Part shown: positions 7,969 through 15,718 of the stretch, one piece after another | How the letters are laid out: each line of letters starts with the position of its first letter | Position numbering within the stretch: the first letter of the stretch is position 1 | Assembly: GCA_030652255.1 (NCBI GenBank) | Contig: JAUSAZ010000077.1 | Span: 1 to 64,000 of the forward strand | DNA: 64,000 nucleotides | Reading direction: 5' to 3' | Origin: Myxococcales bacterium | GTDB taxonomy: Bacteria > Myxococcota_A > Polyangia > Polyangiales > Ga0077539 | Program-made: the position numbers and the translations under genes | Notes under the pieces: model-generated | The model's input: the letters and a program-made list of their open reading frames with translations, nothing else | Databases searched by the model: none | What the model was told of the DNA's origin: nothing

Positions 7969-9108
7969 TCACTCGTAGATGAACATGAGAGGCCCCGGCA
8001 TCAGCCAGGACATGCCTTCGCGGAGGCGGTCACGCCAGTTCTCCCAGTTGTGACCGTCGCGCGCCTCGACGAAGCGCACCTCCATCCCCGTCGCGCTCAA
8101 CAGCGGCACCATCGAGCGGTTCTCGTAGATGAGCGACTCGTACACGCCGCAGCTGACGAACACCCGCTCGCTCACCGCCCGCGGCTGCGCCCGGTACTGG
8201 TTGACGAACTCCACCACGCGGTCGAAGAGCGGCCCGCGGCGGTTGCGCTTGCCGATGTCGGTGAACGCGAACGACCCCGACTGCACCAGCAGCCGGCCCC
8301 AGAAGCCCGGGAAGCGGTACGCGGTGGACATCGCGGCGACGGCGCCGAAGCTCGCGCCCATGATGCAGCGCGCCTGGGCCTGGTCGTAGAGGGGGAAGCG
8401 CTTCGCCAGGTCGGGCACGAGCTCTTCGGTGAGGTAGCGCGCGTGGCGCTCGTCGTTGGCGTACTCCTGCAATCGATCGGGCGAGTCGGTGAACGCCACG
8501 ATCATGTCGGGGATTTCCAGCCGGTGGATGAGGTTGTCGAGGACGGTCTTCATCCCGGCGTATTTCAGGTAGTCGCTGCCGTCGTGCACCACCAGCAGCG
8601 GGTACTGCCGCGAGCGGCGGAAGCGCGCGGGGAGGTACAGCTGCCCGGTGCGCCGGCCGAGGGCGTTGCTGTCGAAGACGAAGGGCTCGAGCACCCCGGG
8701 GCGCGTCACCGGGTCGGGGTTGGTCCAGGTGGGGTCTTCGTAGCCTTCGCTCTGGAGCACCGAGTTGGCGCCGAAGGGGTCGCGCGCGCGGTTGGGGTTG
8801 AGCGGGTCTTCGATCCACCCGCTGTGCCCGCCGCGGTGGATCTCGTACTTGTACTCGACGCGCGAATTGTGAGGGATCTCGAGGGTGAGGTACCAGAGGT
8901 CGGTGCCCGCCACGCGCACGAGGGCGTTGGAGGACTCCAGCCCGTAGATCCAGTGGCGGAGCTGCACGTTGTCGGCGTGGCCGACCCACACGAAGGTGAC
9001 CGAGGTGCCCTCGACGATGGGAAACTTCCGCCCGTTGAGGAAGGCCTGCACCCGCGCGGCGTCGAGGCGACCGTCGATGAGCTTGTGGATGGCGAGACGC
9101 GCCGTCAT
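7969..9108 (-). CDS. enterochelin-esterase-like alpha/beta-hydrolase with N-terminal early-set domain
   Basis: A 379-residue protein with the two-domain plan of Fes-type enterochelin esterases. Residues about 20-115 form a beta-sandwich (early-set/CBM48-like; GTSVTFVWVGHADNVQL, LTLEIPHNSRVEYKYEI), followed by a PF00756 esterase domain. The nucleophile elbow is MGASFGAVAAM (Ser about residue 270) and the catalytic His lies in ARDGHNWENWRDRL. There is no signal peptide, so it acts in the cytoplasm. The ATG at 9108 overlaps the stop of the S51-like gene (ATGA), which fixes the start and implies coupling. Fes proteins hydrolyse siderophore trilactones. No siderophore genes are nearby, so the name describes fold rather than substrate. 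Confidence 0.8.
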   Translation of the reverse strand: MTARLAIHKLIDGRLDAARVQAFLNGRKFPIVEGTSVTFVWVGHADNVQLRHWIYGLESSNALVRVAGTDLWYLTLEIPHNSRVEYKYEIHRGGHSGWIEDPLNPNRARDPFGANSVLQSEGYEDPTWTNPDPVTRPGVLEPFVFDSNALGRRTGQLYLPARFRRSRQYPLLVVHDGSDYLKYAGMKTVLDNLIHRLEIPDMIVAFTDSPDRLQEYANDERHARYLTEELVPDLAKRFPLYDQAQARCIMGASFGAVAAMSTAYRFPGFWGRLLVQSGSFAFTDIGKRNRRGPLFDRVVEFVNQYRAQPRAVSERVFVSCGVYESLIYENRSMVPLLSATGMEVRFVEARDGHNWENWRDRLREGMSWLMPGPLMFIYE

Positions 9109-10070
9109 GACCAGCTCACCCGCCGTGGGCGCACGCCGAAGGGGAGGGCCCGGCCGCTGGGGCGGAGCTGCAGCACGTCGTGGGCGGAGGAGAACACCCC
9201 GTCGCGCCAGGTGATGCGCGAGCGCGCCGGGAGGGCGAGGCAGGTCGCGGGCTCGAAGCGGCGGACGAGTCGTTGCACGCGGTCTTTCCGGTCGAGGTGG
9301 AGGCGGCGCTCGGGCTCCGGGAGCACCACCACGCCGGGGATGAGCCCGAGGCCCGCGTCGAGGATCTCGCTCGCGCCGGGGCCCTGCGGGGGCGAGTCGT
9401 GGAAGAGCACCACGCGGTCGCTGATGGCCATCGCCCCGGCCGACCACGCGAACACGGTGTGGTGCTGCACGAGCTCGGCGACGCCGAAGAGCACGAGGCG
9501 GTTGACCAGCGTGGCGACGTGGCCGCCCGCGATGGCCACGGCGTCGCAGCCGGCGAGCACCTCCGCGAGCTCGCGGCGGTGGCGCACCACCGACGGGCGG
9601 TTGGCGAGGTCCCACCGCGCCTCGAACTCCGTGCGGATGCGCGCGCAGAGCCGGAGGTGCCACTGGTCGAGCTCGCGGATGCCGTCGAGCGAGGCCTGCA
9701 CCTGCTCGGCGAGGATCTCCGGCGGCGCCGCCCGGCCGCGGATCATCCGGTCGGCCTCGAGCTCGTGCTCCAGGCGGATGCGGTAGAAGTCCTGGCGGTG
9801 GCGCAGCGAGGCCTGGCGCTCGCGGTGGGCGTCGCGCAGCGCGGGGTCTTCCCGGAAGAGCTCGTCGCCGCGGGCGTGCAGGCGCAGGTTGACGGTGCGC
9901 CCGCCGAGGTGGGCGGAGAGCTCCTCGTCCTCGGGCTCGCGCTCCTGCCAGCCGGCGGTGATGGTGGCGATGCGCCCCGTGACGCCGAGCTCGGAGACGG
10001 CGGCGCCGAGGGAGGGGTCGAAGCGCTGGGCGCCGAGGAGGACGACGGCGGGACGCGGGGTTTTCGTCAC
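9105..10070 (-). CDS. peptidase S51 / cyanophycinase-like (class I GATase-fold) protein
   Basis: A 321-residue protein whose C-terminal half carries the S51 fold. GCDAVAIAGGHVATLVNRL forms the glycine-rich substrate loop. TVFAWSAGAMAI holds the Ser nucleophile in an SAGA elbow. GASEILDAGLGLIPGVVVLP, followed by RRLHLDRKDRV, resembles the cyanophycinase end region with its His. The N-terminal 150 residues (ITAGWQEREPEDEEL onward) are rich in charged helices. S51 enzymes cleave Asp-containing dipeptides or the Asp-Arg polymer cyanophycin. The GTG start has no Shine-Dalgarno, but a TAGGGT box lies about 15 bp upstream. It is the first gene of the six-gene unit, and its stop overlaps the next start. 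The activity is inferred from fold. Confidence 0.7.
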   Translation of the reverse strand: MTKTPRPAVVLLGAQRFDPSLGAAVSELGVTGRIATITAGWQEREPEDEELSAHLGGRTVNLRLHARGDELFREDPALRDAHRERQASLRHRQDFYRIRLEHELEADRMIRGRAAPPEILAEQVQASLDGIRELDQWHLRLCARIRTEFEARWDLANRPSVVRHRRELAEVLAGCDAVAIAGGHVATLVNRLVLFGVAELVQHHTVFAWSAGAMAISDRVVLFHDSPPQGPGASEILDAGLGLIPGVVVLPEPERRLHLDRKDRVQRLVRRFEPATCLALPARSRITWRDGVFSSAHDVLQLRPSGRALPFGVRPRRVSWS

Positions 10071-10084
10071 AGCGGGCGGAGCGG

Positions 10085-10114
10085 ACCCTAACAGAGCCCG
10101 CGCGGGGAAGTCAG
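10085..10114 (-). promoter_or_regulatory. candidate promoter of the amidoligase/hydrolase unit
   Basis: On the minus strand CTGACT (10114-10109), an 18-bp spacer and TAGGGT (10090-10085) precede the GTG at 10070. Transcription would begin within about 8-10 bases of the start codon. The stretch CGCGCGGGCTCTG around the -10 box is shared, with a few mismatches further on, with the upstream region of the ATP-grasp gene that starts at 16945. Confidence 0.35.
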
Positions 10115-10127
10115 CACCAACCTTGCG

Positions 10128-10922
10128 CTACCGCGGCACGGAGGCCCCGACGGCTCGCAGGGCCTCTTCGGCTGCGGCGAGCCGGGCCTCCAGGGCCTCG
10201 CGGCGTGCCCGCTCGGCGGCGGCCTCGGCGGTGGCGCGCTCGGCCTCGGCGGTGGCCTCGCTCCGCTTGCGCAGCGCGACCTCCTCGCGGGTCGGCCAGA
10301 GGTCGCGGCCGTCGCGGTCGTTGGCGATGCGCAGCGCGGCGCCCCCGTCGGTGACCACCAGCCAGGCGCCGAGCTCGCGGGAGAAGGCCGGGCCGTCGCC
10401 CCGGTACACCTGCCGCAACCGCCCCTCGCGGGTGCGGCGGAACACCTGGAGCACGCAGGGCCCCATCGCCGCGCGAGGCCCGAGCTTCTGCGGGTCGAAC
10501 ACCCAGAGCTCGCGGGCCCCGGCGGCGGTGTAGCGGGCGGGCTTGTCGAGGTAGTCCGTGGAGGCCGTGTCGAGGCTGACGAACTCGACCACCACGCGCG
10601 GCGCGGCGTGGCCGGGCACCCAGGTGCGCAGGCTGCGGATGCCCTTCGGCGGCGCGGGCTCGACCAGCATCACGTCGGGGTCGGAGCCGATCTGCGGCCG
10701 CGCCTCGACCCAGCGGAGCGCCATGTTGCCGAAGACCTTCGCGTCGCGCTTCGTCGCCGCGATCCACGTGGCGAAGACGTCTTCGAGGAGCTTCGTGGCC
10801 TCGCGATGTTCAGCGGTCTCGGGCATGGTCACGCCGTCCACGACCACCCACCCGTCATCCGAGAACGGAACCTCGTAGACGACTTCCAACACACCGCGTG
10901 TGCGCTGAACCATGGCGGTCAC
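10128..10922 (-). CDS. Uma2-family (DUF820) PD-(D/E)XK nuclease-like protein
   Basis: A 264-residue protein. The nuclease-like core shows the DUF820/Uma2 pattern: SDPDVMLVEP (metal-binding Asp), RVVVEFVSLDT (Glu of the E-x-K pair) and LDKPARYTAAGARELWVFDP. Uma2 proteins belong to the restriction-endonuclease fold and are very numerous in cyanobacteria and myxobacteria; their role is not established. The last 55 residues form an Ala/Glu/Arg coiled coil (ATAEAERATAEAAAERARRE). An alternative ATG lies three codons downstream of the chosen one. It is on the same strand as the S51-like gene, 57 bp upstream, but a separate promoter seems to serve that gene. Confidence 0.75.
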   Translation of the reverse strand: MTAMVQRTRGVLEVVYEVPFSDDGWVVVDGVTMPETAEHREATKLLEDVFATWIAATKRDAKVFGNMALRWVEARPQIGSDPDVMLVEPAPPKGIRSLRTWVPGHAAPRVVVEFVSLDTASTDYLDKPARYTAAGARELWVFDPQKLGPRAAMGPCVLQVFRRTREGRLRQVYRGDGPAFSRELGAWLVVTDGGAALRIANDRDGRDLWPTREEVALRKRSEATAEAERATAEAAAERARREALEARLAAAEEALRAVGASVPR

Positions 10923-10980
10923 CGTACCACCTCCACCACGCCGCGTGCCATCGCGGGAGCCTTGAATTCAAGCCATCCCA

Positions 10981-11031
10981 TGGGTGGCGGCGGGTGGCGA
11001 AGGGGGTGGCGGCGGGGGTGGCGGCGGTGGC
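10981..11031 (+). other. G-run tract upstream of sseA (possible G-quadruplex)
   Basis: The plus strand has closely spaced G-runs in a GGTGGCGG-type pattern between the divergent Uma2 and sulfurtransferase genes, ending 30 bp before the sulfurtransferase ATG. The spacing of GGG runs is compatible with a G-quadruplex. Chance in a GC-rich genome is the simple alternative. Confidence 0.3.
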
Positions 11032-11060
11032 CCCGAGGCCCTACCGTCGGGGCCCTGCCA

Positions 11061-11918
11061 ATGCCCACCACGCTGCGCACCCCGGATGGACCCCTCGTCG
11101 ACGTCGCGTGGCTCGCGCAGCACCTGCACGACCCGGGCGTGCGCGTCATCGACCTGCGCTGGTACCTCGCCGGGAAGAGGGGCGCCGACGAGTACGCGCG
11201 CGGGCACATCCCGGCCGCCGTCTTCGTCGACCTGGAGACCGGGCTCACCGGCCCCGTGGGCCCCGGGCGGCACCCCATCCCGAGCCCCGCGCAGGTCGAG
11301 CGGGCGATGCGCCGCGCGGGCGTCACCCGCCGCTCGCGGGTGGTCGTGTACGACGACGCGGGCGGGAGCGTCGCCGCGCGCCTGTGGTGGCTGCTCACGG
11401 GCTACGGGCACCCCAACGTGCACGTCCTCGACGGGGGGCTCCAGGCGTGGGTGGCCGCGGGCGGCGCGCTCGACGCCGAGGTGCCCGCGGTGCCCGAAGG
11501 GGACTTCGCCGTGCGCGAGCGCGACCTGCGGGTGGTCGACCGCCACGGCGTCGACAGCGCGCGGGAGGCGGGCCGTGCGCTGCTGCTCGACGCGCGGGCG
11601 CCGGAGCGCTTCCGCGGCGAGGTGGAGCCCGTCGACGCGCGGCCGGGGCACATCCCCGGGGCCCTCAGCGCCCCGTGGGCCGACAACCTGGTCGACGGTC
11701 GCTTCGCCGCGCCGGAGGTGCTCCGCGCGCGCTACCGCGAGCTCGGCGTGCGCGAGGAGGGGGCGGTGATCTGCTACTGCGGGTCGGGGGTGACGGCGTG
11801 TCACGACGTGCTGGCCCTGACGCTGGCGGGCTTCGAGGGGCTCGACGTGCGGCTCTACGAGGGCAGTTGGAGCGACTGGGCGCGCGACCCCGACCGCCCC
11901 GCGGCGCTGGGGGCCTAG
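11061..11918 (+). CDS. sseA: 3-mercaptopyruvate/thiosulfate sulfurtransferase (two rhodanese domains)
   Basis: A 285-residue tandem rhodanese protein that transfers sulfur from 3-mercaptopyruvate or thiosulfate to a nucleophile such as cyanide or thioredoxin. The inactive N-terminal domain has VIDLRWYLAGKRGADEYARGHI, and the catalytic domain has LLLDARAPERF. The active loop CYCGSGVTA carries the catalytic Cys at about residue 240. CGSGVT is the form typical of mercaptopyruvate sulfurtransferases rather than the CRKGVT of thiosulfate enzymes. The ATG at 11061 is chosen because family similarity starts there; the frame stays open upstream through a G-rich tract. Its stop shares bases with the stop of the convergent aldehyde dehydrogenase gene. 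Confidence 0.9.
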   Translation: MPTTLRTPDGPLVDVAWLAQHLHDPGVRVIDLRWYLAGKRGADEYARGHIPAAVFVDLETGLTGPVGPGRHPIPSPAQVERAMRRAGVTRRSRVVVYDDAGGSVAARLWWLLTGYGHPNVHVLDGGLQAWVAAGGALDAEVPAVPEGDFAVRERDLRVVDRHGVDSAREAGRALLLDARAPERFRGEVEPVDARPGHIPGALSAPWADNLVDGRFAAPEVLRARYRELGVREEGAVICYCGSGVTACHDVLALTLAGFEGLDVRLYEGSWSDWARDPDRPAALGA

Positions 11919-13519
11919 ACCACCGGGCCGCTGATGGCCTTGATGCGCGCGGGCAGGAGCTTGAGCGCGGCGGGCAGGCCCGCGAGCTTGTTGGAGAAGC
12001 CCGCGGTGAGGAAGCGCAGCAGCCCCCGCGCGAGCGTCACCAGCGACTCGTCGTGGGGAAACCACCAGAACTCCGAGCCCTTGTTCCAGTCGAGGAGGAT
12101 GAAGCGGGGCTTCACCATCTCGGCGAGCGCGCGGTGCGAGTTGGTGGTGCCGTGCCCGCTCGATCGACGGCCGCTCCACGGCGCGTTGGTGATCACCGGC
12201 GTGAAGGACGTGTTGTTGACCGTGACCGTGCCCACGTCGAGCTTCTTCGCCACGCGCTCGCCGCGCGCGAGGTCGCGGGTCCATACGCTCGCCGAGAGCC
12301 CGTAGTCGCCCTCGCTGGCGCGCCGCACGGCCTCGGCTTCATCGTCCACCACCGTCAGCGTGAAGGCCGGACCGAAGGTCTCCTCGCGCACGATGGCGAG
12401 CCCGGCGCCCGGGTCCTTGAAGGCCGCGGGGGCGTACCAGTTGCCCGCGTCGCCCTGCCGGCCGCCCGGCGCCAGCGCCTCGGTGCGTGCGCCATTGGCC
12501 TCGTCCACCTGCGCCGCGACGCGCTCCATCTGCCGCGCGTTGATGAGCGGCGGAACGTCGAAGTACTCCCCCGCATCCGGGCCCGACTTCACCAGGGCGA
12601 GGCGCGCCCGCACGCGCTTCTCGAACTCCGCCGCCGCGCCCTTCGTCACGTACACCCGCGACACCGCGGCGCAGTTCTGTCCTCCGTTGGCGAGGGCGCC
12701 CCACACGACGCCCGCGCTCGCGCGGTCGAGGTCGGCGTCGTCGAGCACGATCGCGGCGTTCTTGCCGCCGAGCTCCAGCGACACGGGGATGAGCCGCTCG
12801 GCGGTGCGCACGGCGATCTTGCGCCCGGTGGCGGCGCTGCCCGTGAACGACACGCCATCGATGCGCGCGTCGATGACGGCCTCGCCCTGGGCGAAGTCGC
12901 CCTGCACCAGCGCGACGAGCCCCGGCGGCAGGTCGGGCGCGAAGATGTCATGGACGATCTGCGCCGTGAGGGGAGCGAACTCGCTCGGCTTCCAGAGCAC
13001 GGCGTTGCCCGCGAGCAGCGCCGGGACGAGGGCGCGCAGCGGGATGGACGAGGGGTAGTTCCAGGGCGTGACGAGGGCGATGAGGCCGAGGGGTTCGAGG
13101 TCGACGAAGCCCTTCTTCTTGGGGAAGTTGAGCGGGTCGAGGGCGACGCGCTCGCGGGCCAGGAAGCCCGGCGCGGCCTTGCACCAGTAGTCGAAGAGGT
13201 TGAGGCTCGGCAGCACCTCGCTGGTGAGGGCCTCGGCCTCGGACTTCCCTCCCTCCTTCATCAGCACCTGCGCCAGCTCGAGGCCTCGCGCGGCCCATCG
13301 GTGGCGGATGTTCTTCACCCGCTGCACGCGCTCGGCGACCGGGAGCGCCGCCCACGCGGCCTGCGCCTCGCGCGCCCGGTCGGCGAGCGCAGCGACCTCG
13401 GCGACGGGGGTCTTCGCCACCTCGGCGAGCACCGAGCCGTCGCGCGGCGAGCGCACGGTGATCACATCGGACTTCGGTTGATCAGCGGGAGCAGCGGGAG
13501 CAGCGGGAGCAGCGGACAT
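11915..13519 (-). CDS. NAD(P)-dependent aldehyde dehydrogenase family protein
   Basis: A 534-residue aldehyde dehydrogenase that oxidises an aldehyde to a carboxylate. Visible are the cofactor-binding LVTPWNYPSSIP (about 149-160) and GNAVLWKPSE (171-180), the FTGSAATGRK turn, the general-base Glu249 in LELGGKN, and the nucleophile Cys283 in NGGQNCAA. The first 12 residues are an Ala/Pro repeat encoded by tandem GGAGCAGC units. The last 60 residues (from SEFWWFPHDESL) are a C-terminal extension beyond the usual end of the family. The substrate cannot be named from sequence. It is convergent with sseA and overlaps it by four bases. Confidence 0.9.
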   Translation of the reverse strand: MSAAPAAPAAPADQPKSDVITVRSPRDGSVLAEVAKTPVAEVAALADRAREAQAAWAALPVAERVQRVKNIRHRWAARGLELAQVLMKEGGKSEAEALTSEVLPSLNLFDYWCKAAPGFLARERVALDPLNFPKKKGFVDLEPLGLIALVTPWNYPSSIPLRALVPALLAGNAVLWKPSEFAPLTAQIVHDIFAPDLPPGLVALVQGDFAQGEAVIDARIDGVSFTGSAATGRKIAVRTAERLIPVSLELGGKNAAIVLDDADLDRASAGVVWGALANGGQNCAAVSRVYVTKGAAAEFEKRVRARLALVKSGPDAGEYFDVPPLINARQMERVAAQVDEANGARTEALAPGGRQGDAGNWYAPAAFKDPGAGLAIVREETFGPAFTLTVVDDEAEAVRRASEGDYGLSASVWTRDLARGERVAKKLDVGTVTVNNTSFTPVITNAPWSGRRSSGHGTTNSHRALAEMVKPRFILLDWNKGSEFWWFPHDESLVTLARGLLRFLTAGFSNKLAGLPAALKLLPARIKAISGPVV

Positions 13520-13709
13520 CGGGGCCTCGGGTGTGGAGGGGGTGCGGGGCGGCGGGCGCGCTTTCTAGCACCGAAGCGGTGCCTGGCGCGGTGGGTGTGC
13601 AGCGGGGATCGTCCGCGCGCGACGGGGCGATGCGTCGGGGTCACGGTCGGGGCGCTCATCGGGGGGGACGGTACTGCTGACCGCCAGGCGCCAACAGCGG
13701 GGCGGAGGC

Positions 13710-14456
13710 TCAGCCCGCGTCAGGGGTCAACGCCGCGAGGAGAGCGACGAGGTCTGCGCTCCCTCGGAGCCGTTCGACCGCGGCGTGAAAGGACTTCCCC
13801 ACGGCGACGACCGTCTTCGCGGGGAAGCGCTCCGTCGCGAGCGCGCGGTTGAACTTGTCCGAGAGGCACGCGGCGTCCTTTGGCTTGTGCTCCTCGTCTA
13901 GCGCTCCCGGGTCGGTAGCCCACTGCGTGAAGGTCGCGGCGTGTTGGCCGCCGTGGTGTTTCTCGCAGAGCCTGAGCGCGACCGGGGTGTTCTGGTAGAG
14001 CCACGACTCGACGCTGTAGAACGGCACGATCGTGAGCAGTCGAGAGAGCGCACGTGTCCGCTGTTCCTCGGTACGGCTCACGATCAGCTGGGCGACCGGC
14101 GTCACGATGTGCTTCTCGAAGGTCGCGTGCCGGGCGCAGGTGTCTCGATCGCTCCACCGTCGGTCGCCGTCGTAGTGGAACAACACCACGTGCAGGTTGC
14201 TCTCGCAGAGCCGCGTGGCGATGCTCTTCACCAGCGCGATCCTGCGGGGCCGGTCGTCGGCCTTGGTGCTGTCCCAGATGTTGCCGCGCATCGCGTCGCG
14301 CTGGGCATCGTTCGCGGGCTCGATGGCGATGGCGCTCGCGTCGTGACCCGGCGCGATGAGGCGCAGCATCGAGCGCACCAGCGCCTCGTGGGTCGCGTGG
14401 GCGTCGCGGCCGGAGTCCTCCGTCAGCAGGAGCAGCGACGCGCGGGCAGCGCTCAC
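13710..14456 (-). CDS. TOPRIM-like (DUF4276/RloB-like) protein paired with an ABC-type ATPase
   Basis: A 248-residue protein that I place only by pattern. An acidic start LLLLTEDSGRDA (Glu13, Asp18), a later strand ending in LFHYDGDRRW (Asp96, Asp98), and FYSVESWLYQN (Glu150) together match the E...D-x-D...E-W layout of TOPRIM-fold proteins that accompany OLD- or RloA-type ATPases. The GTG start at 14456 overlaps the ATPase stop (GTGA), so the two are translated together. If correct, this would be the metal-dependent nuclease or effector of a two-gene system. No known defence family can be assigned with certainty. The remaining sequence is His/Arg-rich with no other recognised domain. Confidence 0.5.
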   Translation of the reverse strand: MSAARASLLLLTEDSGRDAHATHEALVRSMLRLIAPGHDASAIAIEPANDAQRDAMRGNIWDSTKADDRPRRIALVKSIATRLCESNLHVVLFHYDGDRRWSDRDTCARHATFEKHIVTPVAQLIVSRTEEQRTRALSRLLTIVPFYSVESWLYQNTPVALRLCEKHHGGQHAATFTQWATDPGALDEEHKPKDAACLSDKFNRALATERFPAKTVVAVGKSFHAAVERLRGSADLVALLAALTPDAG

Positions 14457-15688
14457 CAGAGGCCCTTGTCGCGGAGGATCTCGCTCACGTGCTGGATGCC
14501 GACCTCGTAGGCGTCGAAGAAGTCGCCCGCCTCGTCGGCGGTGAGGTTGCGCCAGCGCATGCGCTCGCGGCCGTCGCTCTCCTCGACGTCGCAGATCACG
14601 AAGGTCTGCTGCACCTTCTCGGCGGAGTCGAAGCCGATGAAGTCCATGAGCAGCGGGTTCTGGCTGGAGAGGAAGGCCTGCCGCCCGCGGATGGTCTTGA
14701 GGCAGTGCTCGATCCAGCGGTAGTGCATCCCGTCGACGAGCTCGTCGGCCACGATCGGGCCGTCGTTGGCCCAGGCGTAGAAGAGGAAGGCGAGGAGGCG
14801 CTTCTGGCCGAAGGAGAGGTGCTCGTCGAGCACCATGGTCCCGTCGCGTCGGACGAAGCGGAACTGGAAGCGCTCGTAGGTGAGGCGCTCTTGATCGCGG
14901 GTGCGCACCTGGCGTTCGAGCTCGGCACGAAGCGCGGCAGAACTGAAGCCGAGTAGCTCGACGGCATCTCCGAACGAACCGAGCGACGAGAACGGGATCG
15001 TGACCCGGTCGGTGTCCTCCTCCGGGGTCCTCAGGACATCAATGATCGCTTTGCAGACAGAGTCGAACAGGGGATGGCGCAGATACGATAATCGCAGTGT
15101 CCCGCCGGGTAGGGGGCGGTAGATCGATACGTACGCCCTCCCTCCGAGGGTCTCCATCCCTCGGAGAAACGAGAAGAATGAAAGGGCCTCGTCGAATCTG
15201 AAGGCACCAAGCCAGGAGAAGTAGGGCGGAGGGTTGTCGGCAGGCCTGTCGTCCCAGCAATTCAACGAGAGCATCGTGTGCAGGTTGGAAGCTCTCATAT
15301 CAACGCCGTGAGATGGCATCTCTACGCCATCGATCGCCACCTTGTGGTCGGCGAGCTTGAGCTTCCTGGTGCCTAGAGATGGGTGCGTAAGGGTAGCCGT
15401 CAGGGTGTCTCGCCAGGCTGGCGTCGACGCATCTTGTGACGCTTCGAGGACATGCTCCAGCTCCAGAAGCATGGTGGCCTCAACGCCATCTGTGATCTGG
15501 TACTCGAATGAAAATTCCTCATCCGCCATCCCGCTGAAATCCCCCCGCAGCACCGCCGCGATCAGCTCCAGCAGCGTGGTCTTCCCGCCCCCGTTGGGCC
15601 CGAGCAGCACGTGGTGCCCATCGGAGAACGTCAGCTCCGTCCCCGGCACCACGTTGCGATATCGGTTGATCTTCAACCAGCGCAGCAT
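14453..15688 (-). CDS. ABC/OLD-type AAA ATPase
   Basis: A 411-residue SMC/ABC-like ATPase. Walker A is GPNGGGKTT (30-38), the ABC signature-like LSFGQKR is at about 291, Walker B is IVADE (312-316), and the switch region is FLSSQNPLLMDF. There is no TOPRIM domain of its own; the neighbouring small protein appears to supply it. Such ATPase-nuclease pairs often act in phage defence or DNA repair. The central part of the gene, about 15,030-15,500, is visibly less GC-rich and uses AT-ending codons, whereas the two ends look like the host. This hints at acquisition or a mosaic history. It starts 30 bp after the ATP-grasp gene stop, so the three may be co-transcribed. Confidence 0.8.
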   Translation of the reverse strand: MLRWLKINRYRNVVPGTELTFSDGHHVLLGPNGGGKTTLLELIAAVLRGDFSGMADEEFSFEYQITDGVEATMLLELEHVLEASQDASTPAWRDTLTATLTHPSLGTRKLKLADHKVAIDGVEMPSHGVDMRASNLHTMLSLNCWDDRPADNPPPYFSWLGAFRFDEALSFFSFLRGMETLGGRAYVSIYRPLPGGTLRLSYLRHPLFDSVCKAIIDVLRTPEEDTDRVTIPFSSLGSFGDAVELLGFSSAALRAELERQVRTRDQERLTYERFQFRFVRRDGTMVLDEHLSFGQKRLLAFLFYAWANDGPIVADELVDGMHYRWIEHCLKTIRGRQAFLSSQNPLLMDFIGFDSAEKVQQTFVICDVEESDGRERMRWRNLTADEAGDFFDAYEVGIQHVSEILRDKGLW

Positions 15689-15718
15689 CGCCGTCGCTCC
15701 CGTCTCTCCGCCCGCTGC

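Noticed and set aside
7969..9108. True enterochelin esterase of a siderophore locus
   Set aside because: Domain plan matches Fes, but no NRPS, receptor or iron-uptake genes are nearby and the context is amide ligases.
13520..13709. Possible small gene or RNA between the aldehyde dehydrogenase and TOPRIM-like genes
   Set aside because: The 190-bp gap shows no start with ribosome site, conserved motif or clear hairpin terminator.
13710..15688. Assignment of the ATPase/TOPRIM-like pair to PARIS, Gabija or Septu
   Set aside because: General architecture fits several, but diagnostic sequences (DUF4435, OLD C-terminal TOPRIM, HNH) are not visible, so no system name is given.
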